From positions 1-45,103 of the forward strand of contig CACBMH010000007.1 of the NCBI GenBank assembly GCA_902539825.1: DNA of 45,103 nucleotides. Direction: 5' to 3'. The DNA is from an uncultured Alphaproteobacteria bacterium (GTDB lineage: Bacteria; Pseudomonadota; Alphaproteobacteria; HIMB59; GCA-002718135). Positions 1-8,751 of this stretch are shown in pieces (the first letter of the stretch is position 1; every line of letters begins with the position of its first letter). Both the position numbers and the translations under genes were made by a program. Below the pieces are notes generated by a model. The model worked only from the letters and a program-made list of their open reading frames with translations, was not told where the DNA came from and made no database searches.

Positions 1-399
1 TTCAGCTGGCTTAGCTTCTGCTTCTTCTGCTTTTGGTTCTTCTGCTGCAGCTTTCGCTGCTTCTTCTTTTTCTTTAGCAGCAGCCAAACGTTCCTGTGCT
101 TTTTTCTTAGGTAGATGTTTTTTTGTTTTTTCAGTAATAACTGGTTTTTCCATCACACCAAGATTGCTAAGAAAAATAGAAATTCTATCTGATGGTTTTG
201 CTCCTTTTGCAATCCATTCCTTAGCTTTGTCTAAATCCATTTTAACTCTATCAGCGCTATCCTTTGGAAGCATTGGGTTATAAGTTCCGATTTGATCTAT
301 AAATTTTCCATCTCTAGCTCTTCTAGAATCTGCAACTACTATTCTATAAAATGGTCTTTTCTTTGCACCACCTCTTGATAATCTTATTCTTACTGGCAT
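1..399 (-). CDS. rpsP: 30S ribosomal protein S16 (3' end cut by window)
   Basis: Component of the small ribosomal subunit. The N-terminus [20 protein letters not shown] is the classic S16 start, followed by the DSR..RDG..I..IGTYNP region. The S16 core ends near residue 80; the remaining visible part to residue 133 is a Lys/Ala/Glu-rich tail, common in alphaproteobacterial S16. No stop codon is reached, so the C-terminus lies to the left of the window. An AAAGGA ribosome binding site precedes the ATG. It starts 12 bases after the ffh stop, so the two are almost certainly co-transcribed, in the widespread order ffh-rpsP (then usually rimM-trmD-rplS, not visible here). Confidence 0.96.
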   Translation of the reverse strand, partial: MPVRIRLSRGGAKKRPFYRIVVADSRRARDGKFIDQIGTYNPMLPKDSADRVKMDLDKAKEWIAKGAKPSDRISIFLSNLGVMEKPVITEKTKKHLPKKKAQERLAAAKEKEEAAKAAAEEPKAEEAEAKPAE

Positions 400-411
400 T
401 TTATTTCCTTT

Positions 412-1776
412 CTAATTTATGTTTGGAGGAAGGTTTCCTTGTAATTTTTGCATTAAATCACTGGGAATTCCTCCTTTGCCCATTGATTTCATTCTCTTCA
501 TCATTTTTTGTGATTGGAGAAACTGTTTTAATAACCTGTTAACGTCTTGAACTTTTGTTCCAGATCCTTTTGAAATTCTAATTTTACGTGAAGCCTTTAT
601 AATATCTGGATCAGCCCTTTCTTTTTTTGTCATTGAACTGATTATGGCTATTTGTTTATCAATCATTGAATTAGAAATTTTATTTTCTGCCATTAACTTC
701 TGTGCCTTTGAAACACCTGGCATCATAGAAAGTAAACCGGAGACTCCACCCATTTTACCCATTTGCTTTAATTGATTGGCAAAATCTTCAAGATCAAATT
801 TTCCTTTAGCAATCTTTTTTGCCATATCTTCCATTTCTTCTTTATCAATATTTTCAGCAGCCTTTTCGACAAGAGATACAATATCTCCCATACCTAAAAT
901 TCTTTGTGCAATTCTTTCAGGATGAAAAGGTTCAAATTTGTCTACTTTTTCACCTAGTCCTATAAATTTTATAGGAGAGTTTGTTATCGATTTAATTGAT
1001 AGTGCTGCACCACCTCTGCTATCACCATCTATTCGAGTTAAAATTGATCCAGTAATATTTATTGCATCACTAAAACTTTTAGCTACATTTGCAGCATCTT
1101 GTCCTGTTAGAGCATCTGCTACTAATAATGTTTCGTCAGGTTTAAACTTATTTTCAATTTCTATTAATTCACTCATTAACTTTTTATCTACAACTTGTCG
1201 TCCAGCAGTATCTAAAATAAGAATATCAAATAAATTTTTTTGAGCATAGTCTATGGAGTCATCAACAATCTTACTGGCTGATGATAGATTGTGATTAAAG
1301 AAATCTGAGCCAGTTTCTTCAGCTAATACTTTTAATTGCTCTTGCGCTGCTGGTCGATAAATGTCTGCTGATGCTAGTAAAATTTTTTTCTTCGAAGATT
1401 TCTTTAACAAATAGGAAAGTTTGGCAATTGATGTTGTTTTCCCAGATCCCTGTAATCCACAAAACAATATTTTAGTTAATTGAGAAGAAGATAAATTTAG
1501 AGATTTATTTTCTGATCCAAGAATTTTTACAAGCTCATCTTGCACAAGCTTTATGATCATTTGATCTGGCTTAACAGATTTGAGAATTTCTTTTCCTAAA
1601 ATGTTTGACTTGATGGAATTTATAAATTCTTTTACTACAACTAAGGAAACATCTGCCTCTAACAGAGCAATTCTAATTTCACGTAATGTAACTTCAAGAT
1701 CTGTTTCTGATATAACAGCCTTACCCCGAATACTTTGAACAATTTTTTCAAATTTTGTGTTCAGTGTATCAAACAT
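412..1776 (-). CDS. ffh: Signal recognition particle protein Ffh (SRP54)
   Basis: GTPase of the signal recognition particle; it binds signal sequences and 4.5S RNA and hands ribosome-nascent chains to FtsY at the membrane. The N domain begins MFDTLNTKFEKIV. The G domain has GLQGSGKTT (G1), DTAGRQ (G3) and TRIDGDSRGGAALS. The M domain contains the GLLSMMPG stretch, a RISKGSG motif and a methionine-rich tail (QKMMKRMKSMGKGG). The frame is open further upstream, to a GTG at 1836, but the family starts at MFDTL and GGAG lies 8 bases before ATG 1776, so I chose that start (454 residues, normal length). Its receptor gene ftsY is nearby on the opposite strand. Confidence 0.95.
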   Translation of the reverse strand: MFDTLNTKFEKIVQSIRGKAVISETDLEVTLREIRIALLEADVSLVVVKEFINSIKSNILGKEILKSVKPDQMIIKLVQDELVKILGSENKSLNLSSSQLTKILFCGLQGSGKTTSIAKLSYLLKKSSKKKILLASADIYRPAAQEQLKVLAEETGSDFFNHNLSSASKIVDDSIDYAQKNLFDILILDTAGRQVVDKKLMSELIEIENKFKPDETLLVADALTGQDAANVAKSFSDAINITGSILTRIDGDSRGGAALSIKSITNSPIKFIGLGEKVDKFEPFHPERIAQRILGMGDIVSLVEKAAENIDKEEMEDMAKKIAKGKFDLEDFANQLKQMGKMGGVSGLLSMMPGVSKAQKLMAENKISNSMIDKQIAIISSMTKKERADPDIIKASRKIRISKGSGTKVQDVNRLLKQFLQSQKMMKRMKSMGKGGIPSDLMQKLQGNLPPNIN

Positions 1777-1796
1777 AAATCTCCAATAGCCTTTTA

Positions 1797-1827
1797 ACTC
1801 CAGGGCACGAAACTCGTGGGCTAGAGT
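1797..1827 (-). promoter_or_regulatory. Hairpin in the ffh leader
   Basis: On the minus strand these 31 bases fold into a stem of 7 pairs (one G-T), a symmetric 2x2 C/C internal loop, and 5 further pairs (CACGA/TCGTG) closed by a 3-base loop. The stem ends 20 bases before the ffh ATG, just before its ribosome binding site. It is markedly more GC-rich than its surroundings. It lacks a terminal U-tract, so it is not an intrinsic terminator. It may act in translational control or mRNA stability; the function is inferred only. Confidence 0.45.
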
Positions 1828-1973
1828 ACCTATCACAATTGTAACAAGCTCAATTCGTTTACAAATATAGGATTTATTGGTGACCCTCTATTAGCTGAAT
1901 AATTGAAAGTCAAGTATTCTTAAATTTCCCATATTTACTGAGATTTATCGATAAATTAGGTTATAAAACAAAT

Positions 1974-2792
1974 ATGCAAAAAGTAGACTTTATAAAGATG
2001 CATGGACTTGGGAATGATTTTGTTATCATAGATAAAAGGTCTAACAATATCGCAATTACTGAAGATATAATTAAAAAACTCAGTGACAGAAGAACTGGGG
2101 CAGGGTGTGATCAATTAATCACAATTAATAATACAAGTAATCAAAGTGCTGATGCTGAAATTGAAATTTTTAATCCTGGTGGTGATAGAGCCGAGGCTTG
2201 TGGTAATGGAACACGCTGCGTAGCAAAAATACTATTTGATGAAGATTCAAATAAAGAAATTTTAAAAATTCAATCTGATGCAGGCATACTAGAATCAACA
2301 AAAATAGATAACAATATAAGTGTCAACATGGGTTCAATAAAAAATACTTGGGATAAAATTCCTTTAAGTAAAAAAGTCGATACAATGAACATACCAATTT
2401 CAATTGATGGATATAGTAATGGAGTTGCTGTTAATGTAGGTAATCCACATGTAGTTTTTTTTGGAAAATCGATCGAAGATACAGATCTTGAAAATATAGG
2501 TCCTAGAATAGAAAATCATGAGCTCTTTCCAAAAAAAACTAATGTTGAAATAGTTGAAGTTATTAATTCAAATTTAATTGAAATGAGAGTTTGGGAACGT
2601 GGAGTTGGAATCACGTTAGCTTGTGGCAGTGGTGCTTGTGCGGCTGTATATGCGGCGTGGAAAAAAGGATTGATTGAAAATAACGCTGAAGTGAAACTTG
2701 AAAAAGGTTCACTGCACATAAATATAGTTAATAATGAATCTATTATGACAGGACCTGCAGAAATAAGTTATCGGGGTAGTTTAGAAATATAA
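1974..2792 (+). CDS. dapF: Diaminopimelate epimerase
   Basis: Interconverts LL- and meso-diaminopimelate in the lysine and peptidoglycan precursor pathway; PLP-independent, cytoplasmic. Both catalytic cysteines are present: Cys76 in EACGNGTRC and Cys217 in ACGSGACAA. The N-terminal KMHGLGNDFVIID motif and NPHVVFF are also typical. At 272 residues it has the usual length. It is first in a tight plus-strand run dapF-mtaB-ftsY-yciB (3 bases to mtaB), a known alphaproteobacterial arrangement divergent from ffh. The 197 bases upstream, shared with ffh, must carry both promoters. Confidence 0.96.
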   Translation: MQKVDFIKMHGLGNDFVIIDKRSNNIAITEDIIKKLSDRRTGAGCDQLITINNTSNQSADAEIEIFNPGGDRAEACGNGTRCVAKILFDEDSNKEILKIQSDAGILESTKIDNNISVNMGSIKNTWDKIPLSKKVDTMNIPISIDGYSNGVAVNVGNPHVVFFGKSIEDTDLENIGPRIENHELFPKKTNVEIVEVINSNLIEMRVWERGVGITLACGSGACAAVYAAWKKGLIENNAEVKLEKGSLHINIVNNESIMTGPAEISYRGSLEI

Positions 2793-2795
2793 TTT

Positions 2796-4055
2796 ATGAA
2801 GAATAAAAACTACGTAGTCAATCTAGGTTGTAGATTAAATATTTATGAAGGTGAAATTATTAAAAACCATCTTAAAACAAATAATTTAAATAATGTTACA
2901 GTCATAAACTCATGCGCAGTAACTGAAGAAGCTGAGAAAAAAGTTTCTTATGAAATTAGAAAGGCAAAAAAGAATTTTCCAAATAATAAAATTGTAGTTA
3001 CAGGATGTGCGGCTCAAATCAATCCATTAAAATATAAAGATTTAAAAGAAGTAGGCTCAGTAATTGGGAACACAGAAAAATTAGAAACTTTAACATGGAA
3101 AAATATCGATCAATCTAAAAATCTTAAAGTAGGTAATATATTAGAAGAAAGTAAAACAGTACCTAATTCAATTGAAAAATTTGAAGGAAAATCAAGAGCT
3201 TATATTGAAATACAACAAGGATGTAACCATCGCTGTACTTTTTGTATCATTCCATTTGGCAGAGGCAATAATAGAAGTGTACCTGCTGGAGAAATAGTAA
3301 ATAAAATAAAAAAAATTGTTAGCAATGGATATAATGAAGTAGTCTTAACAGGAGTAGATATAACTGATTATGGAAAAGATCTTCCTGCAAAACCTACTTT
3401 TTCTAATTTAATTAAAAGAATTCTAAAATTAGTACCTGAATTAAAACAGCTGCGTTTGTCTTCAATTGACTGCGCTGAAATAGACGAAGATTTTTGGGAT
3501 GTTTTAAAGGAAGAAAGATTGATGCCTCATTTTCATATAAGTTTACAGGCTGGAAACAATTTAATTTTGAAAAGAATGAAAAGAAGACATTCAAGGGAAA
3601 TGGCAATTAATTTTTGTAAGAAAGTTTTATCTATTAGGAAAGATGCAACATTTGGTGCTGATATAATTGCCGGTTTTCCAACAGAGACAGAAACAATGTT
3701 TCAAGATTCAATTAAGCTAGTTGATGAGTGTAATTTAACTCATCTTCATATTTTTCCATATTCAGCAAGAGAAAACACTCCTGCATCTAGAATGCCTCAA
3801 GTTCAAAAAAATATTATCAAAGATAGAGCAAGAAGACTTAGAGAAAGAGGTATGGAAAAATTAAAACAACATTTAAAAAAAAATATTGGGAAGAAGGAAC
3901 AAATTTTAATTGAAAGTAGAAAAGAAAATTTTTCACTTGGAAAAGATCAGCATTTTTTAAAAGTAAAACTTGAAGAAGAGTTTAAAGAGGGAAATATAAT
4001 TTCCTGTATATACACAGGCGTAGAAAATGATACGTTATTAGCAAGAATAGCATGA
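2796..4055 (+). CDS. mtaB: tRNA t6A37 methylthiotransferase MtaB
   Basis: Radical-SAM methylthiotransferase that converts N6-threonylcarbamoyladenosine-37 to ms2t6A in tRNAs reading ANN codons. The N-terminal UPF0004 domain has its three cluster cysteines (C12, C40, C71). The radical-SAM cluster motif CNHRCTFC lies near residue 145 and is followed by IPFGRGNNRS, the signature of this family; a C-terminal TRAM-like region follows. The LGCRLN start fits the MtaB subgroup better than MiaB or RimO. The stop overlaps the ftsY start by 4 bases, so translation is probably coupled. Confidence 0.93.
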   Translation: MKNKNYVVNLGCRLNIYEGEIIKNHLKTNNLNNVTVINSCAVTEEAEKKVSYEIRKAKKNFPNNKIVVTGCAAQINPLKYKDLKEVGSVIGNTEKLETLTWKNIDQSKNLKVGNILEESKTVPNSIEKFEGKSRAYIEIQQGCNHRCTFCIIPFGRGNNRSVPAGEIVNKIKKIVSNGYNEVVLTGVDITDYGKDLPAKPTFSNLIKRILKLVPELKQLRLSSIDCAEIDEDFWDVLKEERLMPHFHISLQAGNNLILKRMKRRHSREMAINFCKKVLSIRKDATFGADIIAGFPTETETMFQDSIKLVDECNLTHLHIFPYSARENTPASRMPQVQKNIIKDRARRLRERGMEKLKQHLKKNIGKKEQILIESRKENFSLGKDQHFLKVKLEEEFKEGNIISCIYTGVENDTLLARIA

Positions 4056-4972
4056 GTTTGTTCTCAATATTTAAAGATAAGTTAAGTAAAACTTCAAATT
4101 TACTTTCTTTTAATATTTTAGAGATTTTAAAAAACAAAAAAATAGACGATTTAACTTTAGAAGAATTAGAAAATGTTCTTATTTCATCTGATATTAGTTT
4201 GGATGTTGTAAATCATCTAATAGATTCTATTAAAAAAATAAAAATTTCAAATGATGATGGAATAAAAAATGTATTAGAAATCTTAGCTAAAAATATAGAA
4301 AGTATATTACTTCCAAGAGAACATGTTCTGATAAATAAAAAAAATGATGAAAAAAAAATATTAATATTTGTTGGTGTAAACGGAAGTGGAAAGACAACCA
4401 CTATTGGTAAAATTGCAAATAAAATTTTATCAAATAAAAAAATTCTGATTGCGGCTTGTGATACATTTAGGGCAGCAGCTGTTGAGCAGTTGGAAAATTG
4501 GGCAAAAAAAAATAATAATGGTTTTATCGCTGGAAAAAGTAATCAAGATCCAGCAAGCGTAGCGTATCAGGCAACTGAAGAATTTGGAAAAGAAAATTAT
4601 GATTTTTTACTTATAGATACTGCTGGAAGATTATCAAATAATACTAACCTCATTAATCAGCTAATTAAATTGAAAAATGTTATTTCAAAAGTTAATTCCT
4701 CTTTTAATATTGAAACTGTGTTAGTTTTAGATGGAACGAATGGTTCGAACATGATTAAGCAAGTGGAAATCTTTGGAAATGAACTTAATGTGTCAAGTCT
4801 TATAATAACTAAATTGGATGGAACAGCAAAAGGCGGAGCATTAATTTCAATTGCAAATAAATTTGAAATCCCTATAAGTTATGTTGGTCTTGGAGAAAGT
4901 ATTGAGGACCTTGTAACCTTTAATTCTCAAAACTTTGCTAGGTCTATTTTAAATCTAGAAGAACAAAAATGA
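4052..4972 (+). CDS. ftsY: Signal recognition particle receptor FtsY
   Basis: SRP-receptor GTPase that docks Ffh-ribosome complexes at the membrane. At 306 residues it consists of just the NG domains; the long acidic A domain of E. coli FtsY is absent, as in many alphaproteobacteria. Visible motifs are GVNGSGKTT (G1), CDTFRAAAVEQL, DTAGR (G3) and TKLDGTAKGG (G4). The short hydrophobic/basic N-terminus (MSLFSIFKDKLSKTS) may be the membrane-binding helix. It overlaps mtaB by 4 bases and yciB by 4 bases. Confidence 0.95.
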   Translation: MSLFSIFKDKLSKTSNLLSFNILEILKNKKIDDLTLEELENVLISSDISLDVVNHLIDSIKKIKISNDDGIKNVLEILAKNIESILLPREHVLINKKNDEKKILIFVGVNGSGKTTTIGKIANKILSNKKILIAACDTFRAAAVEQLENWAKKNNNGFIAGKSNQDPASVAYQATEEFGKENYDFLLIDTAGRLSNNTNLINQLIKLKNVISKVNSSFNIETVLVLDGTNGSNMIKQVEIFGNELNVSSLIITKLDGTAKGGALISIANKFEIPISYVGLGESIEDLVTFNSQNFARSILNLEEQK

Positions 4973-5508
4973 AGTCAGTTTATAAATTATTAATTGATAT
5001 AGGACCGCTTGCAGTATTCTTTATTTTTTATACAAGAAGTGGTCTTCAAGAAGCAATACTTCCTCTTATGATTTCAACTGTAATTTCAGTAATCATTTCA
5101 TATATACTTGAGAAAAAAATACCAATTATGCCAACTCTTGGGGCTTCGATTGTATTAATATTCGGAGGTTTAACAATTTATTTTGACAATGAAATTTTTA
5201 TTAAAATGAAACCAACAATAATAAATATGGTCTTCGCATTAATTTTATATGGAGGAGTGATTGTTAAAAAACCTCTTTTAAAATATCTTTTAGGTGCTGC
5301 ACTTAAACTAGAAGAAGATGGATGGAGAATATTAACTCAAAGGTGGATTGCTTTTTTTGTTGCACTTGCTGTTTTAAATGAAATTGTTTGGAGAACACAA
5401 AGTACTGATGTTTGGGTAAATTTTAAAGTTTTTGGTATCTTGCCAATTACGTTTATTTTTACGATGACACAATTTCCTTTAATTAAAAAATATCAAATCG
5501 AAGATTAA
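4969..5508 (+). CDS. yciB: YciB/IspA-family inner-membrane protein
   Basis: Small polytopic membrane protein of the family called intracellular septation protein A; in enterobacteria it interacts with cell-envelope synthesis and division factors, but the biochemical role is not firmly known. About five hydrophobic segments are visible in 179 residues. The family signatures LEEDGW..LTQRWI.FF and NE.VWR...TD.WV.FK.FG in the second half are clear. ATG overlaps the ftsY stop (ATGA), so it is the last gene of this operon. It ends 1 base from the convergent pgk stop. Confidence 0.9.
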   Translation: MKSVYKLLIDIGPLAVFFIFYTRSGLQEAILPLMISTVISVIISYILEKKIPIMPTLGASIVLIFGGLTIYFDNEIFIKMKPTIINMVFALILYGGVIVKKPLLKYLLGAALKLEEDGWRILTQRWIAFFVALAVLNEIVWRTQSTDVWVNFKVFGILPITFIFTMTQFPLIKKYQIED

Positions 5509-5509
5509 G

Positions 5510-6706
5510 TTAAAAATTGTTTTCTCTTAATGCTATAAATCCTGGTGATTTATTTCCCTCAAGCCACTCTAAAAATGCACCCCCAGCTGTAGATAAATAT
5601 TTAAATGCATCATTGGCTTTAGCTTTTTTTATTGCTGCAAGTGTATCTCCTCCTCCTGCTAAAGCATCTAATTGAGACTTACTTGAATAATTTTGTATAA
5701 TATTTGCAACTGAAATTGTACTTTTATCAAATGGACTATACTCGAATGCACCTAAAGGCCCATTCCACAAAAGTGATTTAGATTTTAATATTTCATCTGA
5801 AATTAATTTTGTAGTTTGTTCACCAACATCTAATATCATTTGGTCATTTGGAATATTATTGATTGAATAATTCTCAACATTTAGTCTATCTTCTATTTTT
5901 TTTGAGCAAACAGCATCAATTGGTAAAAGTATTTTGCAATTTTTTGATTCTGCTTTTTTTTGTATCTTTTTTGATAGTTCAATAAAATCATTTTCTACTA
6001 GAGAAGAACCAACATTATAGTTATTTGATAGTAAAAAGGTATTAGCCATTGCACCTCCAATTACTAGAGAATCAAAAATTTCAACTAAATTTTCTAAAAC
6101 TTTTATTTTTGTTGAAACCTTTGAGCCACCTATAATTGCTAGATTTGGTTTGTTAGAATTTTCTAAAAATTTATCTAAATTTTCAATTTCTTTTGAGAAG
6201 CTTAATCCTGCGTATGAAGGTAAGTATTTGGTAATACCTGTTATAGATGCATGATTACGATGAGATGCAGAAAAGGCATCATTAATATATAAGTCGAAAC
6301 TAGAAGCTAATAATTTTGAAAAATTAAGATCATTTTTTTCTTCTTCAGCATTAAAACGAATATTTTCTAATAGACAAATTTCCCCCAAGTTCATTTCAGC
6401 AATTTTTGTCTCAATTATTTTTTTCTCATAGTTAGCTAAAAAATGAATTGTGTTTAGATTTAAAAATTTTTTTAATTCTGAACATAAAAAATAAATAGAA
6501 TATTTTTTATTTACTTCACCTTTAGGTCGGCCAAAATGAGCAATTAAGAAAACCTTATTTTTGTTTTTAATTAGTTTTTCTAGTGTTGGCAAAATAGCAT
6601 GAATTCTTGAATGATCTGTAATTGTCCCTTCCAAAACTGGTACGTTTAAATCAACTCGAAGAATTATTTTTTTATTTTTACAGTCTAGATCTCTTAGTTC
6701 TTTCAT
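5510..6706 (-). CDS. pgk: Phosphoglycerate kinase
   Basis: Cytoplasmic enzyme that transfers phosphate between 1,3-bisphosphoglycerate and ADP in glycolysis and gluconeogenesis. The N-terminal half shows RVDLNVP and HFGRPKG. The substrate-binding arginines lie in LLENIRFNAEEEKND, and the domain hinge is followed by IIGGSKVSTKI. The C-terminal nucleotide-binding domain has LWNGPLGAFE and the ALAGGGDT loop. At 398 residues it has normal length. It stands alone on the minus strand, convergent with yciB and divergent from gcrA. Confidence 0.96.
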   Translation of the reverse strand: MKELRDLDCKNKKIILRVDLNVPVLEGTITDHSRIHAILPTLEKLIKNKNKVFLIAHFGRPKGEVNKKYSIYFLCSELKKFLNLNTIHFLANYEKKIIETKIAEMNLGEICLLENIRFNAEEEKNDLNFSKLLASSFDLYINDAFSASHRNHASITGITKYLPSYAGLSFSKEIENLDKFLENSNKPNLAIIGGSKVSTKIKVLENLVEIFDSLVIGGAMANTFLLSNNYNVGSSLVENDFIELSKKIQKKAESKNCKILLPIDAVCSKKIEDRLNVENYSINNIPNDQMILDVGEQTTKLISDEILKSKSLLWNGPLGAFEYSPFDKSTISVANIIQNYSSKSQLDALAGGGDTLAAIKKAKANDAFKYLSTAGGAFLEWLEGNKSPGFIALRENNF

Positions 6707-6844
6707 TTCTATTCACATGTATATAAAAAAAATGCTGGAAATCATTGATTTTTTTTAAAAACTTGCAGTTTTGTCTTTTTTAATACATATATTTAGTATA
6801 TTAAACCTTTTTTAACCTACTAAATGTAGTAATGGAGTTTAATT

Positions 6845-7315
6845 ATGCCTTGGGATGATAATAATGTAGCAAAACTTAAAGATTTATGGGACCAAGGTCT
6901 ACCAACAGCTCAAATTGGAAAATTATTAGGTTTCACCAAAAACGCTGTGGTTGGCAAAGCTCATAGAATTGGACTCGAGAGAAGGCCATCACCTATAAGA
7001 AGAACAGCTGTTAAACCTGATCGAAAGAAAGCTAGGTCTCCAGTAATGCCTAAATTAAATTTTGAAAGCACCAAAGATCCAGAGATTGTCTCTACAGAGC
7101 CTACTGTTTTCCAACCAATGGTTAAAAATATATTTACTGCAGCTCCAAAGAGGGGTTGTGAATGGCCTGAAGGTCATCCTGATGAAGTTGACTTTCGTTT
7201 TTGTGGTAAGGATAGATTTGAAGATAAGCCTTATTGTTTAGATCATTGTGCTGTTGCATATGTTGTTCCTGAAAAAGAAGAAAACGAAAAGACAGAATTA
7301 AATAATACGATTTAA
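6845..7315 (+). CDS. gcrA: Cell-cycle transcriptional regulator GcrA
   Basis: GcrA-family regulator, largely restricted to Alphaproteobacteria; in Caulobacter it binds sigma-70 and CcrM-methylated GANTC promoters to time S-phase transcription. The N-terminal helix-turn-helix (residues 1-48, with LWDQGLPTAQIGKLLGFTKN and AVVGKAHRIGL) is nearly canonical. The sigma-binding C-terminal region keeps CEWPEGHP, FCGK and YCLDHC. The middle is a variable basic/proline linker. At 156 residues it has a typical length. GGAG lies just before the ATG. The 138-base gap upstream, shared with pgk, carries AT-rich candidate -10 elements I could not resolve. Confidence 0.94.
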   Translation: MPWDDNNVAKLKDLWDQGLPTAQIGKLLGFTKNAVVGKAHRIGLERRPSPIRRTAVKPDRKKARSPVMPKLNFESTKDPEIVSTEPTVFQPMVKNIFTAAPKRGCEWPEGHPDEVDFRFCGKDRFEDKPYCLDHCAVAYVVPEKEENEKTELNNTI

Positions 7316-7365
7316 TAATAATAAAAATTCTAGAAATAAAAATTCTTCCTGTTATTTGTTAAAAT

Positions 7366-8619
7366 ATGAAAGATGAGAGAATTAATTCTGTATTTACTCC
7401 TATTCTAATTGGAGGAAGTTTAATACTTTTAATAAGTTTTGCAATTCGTTCAACATTTGGCCTATTTCAAATTCCTATTGCATCTGATTTTTTATGGAAC
7501 CGTTCAGAATTTTCTCTTGCCATTGCTATTCAAAATTTAGCTTGGGGTGTAGGCACTCCACTTTTTAGTGCTTTTGCCGAAAAATATGGTGATAGAAAAG
7601 CAATAGCTATAGGCTTAATTCTTTATGCAATTGGAATTTTCATAAGTAGTACTGCTACAACTCCAGAAGCGCATCAAACTTTAAACCTATTAATTGGTTT
7701 TGGTATAGCTGGTAGTGGTTTTGGTCCAATTTTAGCAGTAGTTGGAAGAGGCACATCTCCAGAAAAAAGATCTTTAGCACTAGGTATTACAACTGCTGCA
7801 GGATCAGCTGGACAAGTGGTTGGTCCACCGCTTGCTTCTATTCTATTATCATTTTTGCCATGGTCTTCAGTGTTTGAAATCTTTTCAATTATATTATTAA
7901 TAACACTTATCCTTGTTCCAATTTTAAAAACAGAATTATCAAATACAAATATTAATAATGAAAATGAAAAAATTACTGACGCTATATTTGTTGCATTAAA
8001 AGATCCAACATTCTCAATGTTGTTCTTTGGTTTTTTTTCTTGCGGCTTTCAGTTAGCATTTATTACTGCACATTTTCCAGCATTTATTGTTGAGTCTAGT
8101 AGTCCAATTATAGAAGGAAGTTTAATAAGTTTGGTTTGTAGTTCTGTAGAAGGTTTAGGTGCCTTATCTATGGCTCTTATAGGATTGTTTAATATAATTG
8201 GTTGTTTGATTGCTGGAGCCTTAGGAAAGGGATATTATAAGAAATATCTTTTATCTTTAATTTATACCGGAAGGACTATTGCGGCAATTTTATTTATCTT
8301 ACTCCCTATTACACCAATATCTATTGCAATATTTTCAATAGTTATGGGTGCTTTATGGTTAGCAACAGTTCCTTTAACTTCAGGAATTATAGGTCATATT
8401 TATGGATTAAAATTTATGGGTACATTATATGGCATTGTATTTTTTTCTCATCAGCTAGGATCTTTTGTAGGTGTTTGGTTAGGTGGTCTATTTTATGATA
8501 TCTATGGAAGTTATGATATTGTATGGTGGGTTGGTATAGGGGTTGGTGCCTTTTCTGCAATAATCCATTTACCAATTAGAGAAAAACCATTATCTAATAC
8601 AAATATACAAACAGCGTAA
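7366..8619 (+). CDS. MFS transporter
   Basis: Major facilitator superfamily permease of 417 residues with about twelve hydrophobic segments. The loop between TM2 and TM3 reads FAEKYGDRKAIAIG, the MFS A-motif. A glycine-rich GSGFGPILAVVGRG and TAAGSAGQVVGPPL in TM4-TM5 resemble the oxalate/formate-antiporter and monocarboxylate-like branch. The substrate cannot be read from the sequence. It is followed after 4 bases by a 40-residue membrane peptide that is probably co-transcribed. The cytoplasmic central loop (about residues 192-205) is short and Asn/Glu-rich. Confidence 0.85.
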   Translation: MKDERINSVFTPILIGGSLILLISFAIRSTFGLFQIPIASDFLWNRSEFSLAIAIQNLAWGVGTPLFSAFAEKYGDRKAIAIGLILYAIGIFISSTATTPEAHQTLNLLIGFGIAGSGFGPILAVVGRGTSPEKRSLALGITTAAGSAGQVVGPPLASILLSFLPWSSVFEIFSIILLITLILVPILKTELSNTNINNENEKITDAIFVALKDPTFSMLFFGFFSCGFQLAFITAHFPAFIVESSSPIIEGSLISLVCSSVEGLGALSMALIGLFNIIGCLIAGALGKGYYKKYLLSLIYTGRTIAAILFILLPITPISIAIFSIVMGALWLATVPLTSGIIGHIYGLKFMGTLYGIVFFSHQLGSFVGVWLGGLFYDIYGSYDIVWWVGIGVGAFSAIIHLPIREKPLSNTNIQTA

Positions 8620-8623
8620 TTTT

Positions 8624-8746
8624 ATGGATGAAAAAAAGATTATACGAAACTTAATTATAGTAATTTTTTTCTTAGTTATTATTTATTCATTGGCTAGAGT
8701 TGGTGTAGGTTTAGATCTTAGCTTTGGACCTTATTTAAAAAAATAG
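8624..8746 (+). CDS. 40-residue single-pass membrane peptide
   Basis: A short reading frame starting ATG 4 bases after the MFS stop. It has a charged N-terminus (MDEKKIIRN), one strongly hydrophobic segment (residues 10-22, LIIVIFFLVIIYS), then a polar tail with RVGVGLDLSFGPYLKK. I do not recognise the family. Its position, a real transmembrane segment and the fact that it fills nearly the whole gap before the convergent aminopeptidase argue that it is genuine, perhaps a partner of the transporter. No strong ribosome binding site is visible; coupling from the upstream stop would be needed. Confidence 0.55.
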   Translation: MDEKKIIRNLIIVIFFLVIIYSLARVGVGLDLSFGPYLKK

Positions 8747-8751
8747 AAAAA

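Noticed and set aside
1777-1836. Upstream in-frame extension of ffh to GTG at 1836
   Set aside because: The family begins at MFDTL, GGAG is placed for ATG 1776, and the extra segment is occupied by a hairpin.
1777-1973. Possible 4.5S SRP RNA in the gap next to ffh
   Set aside because: The conserved SRP RNA tetraloop and asymmetric-loop sequences are not found on either strand.
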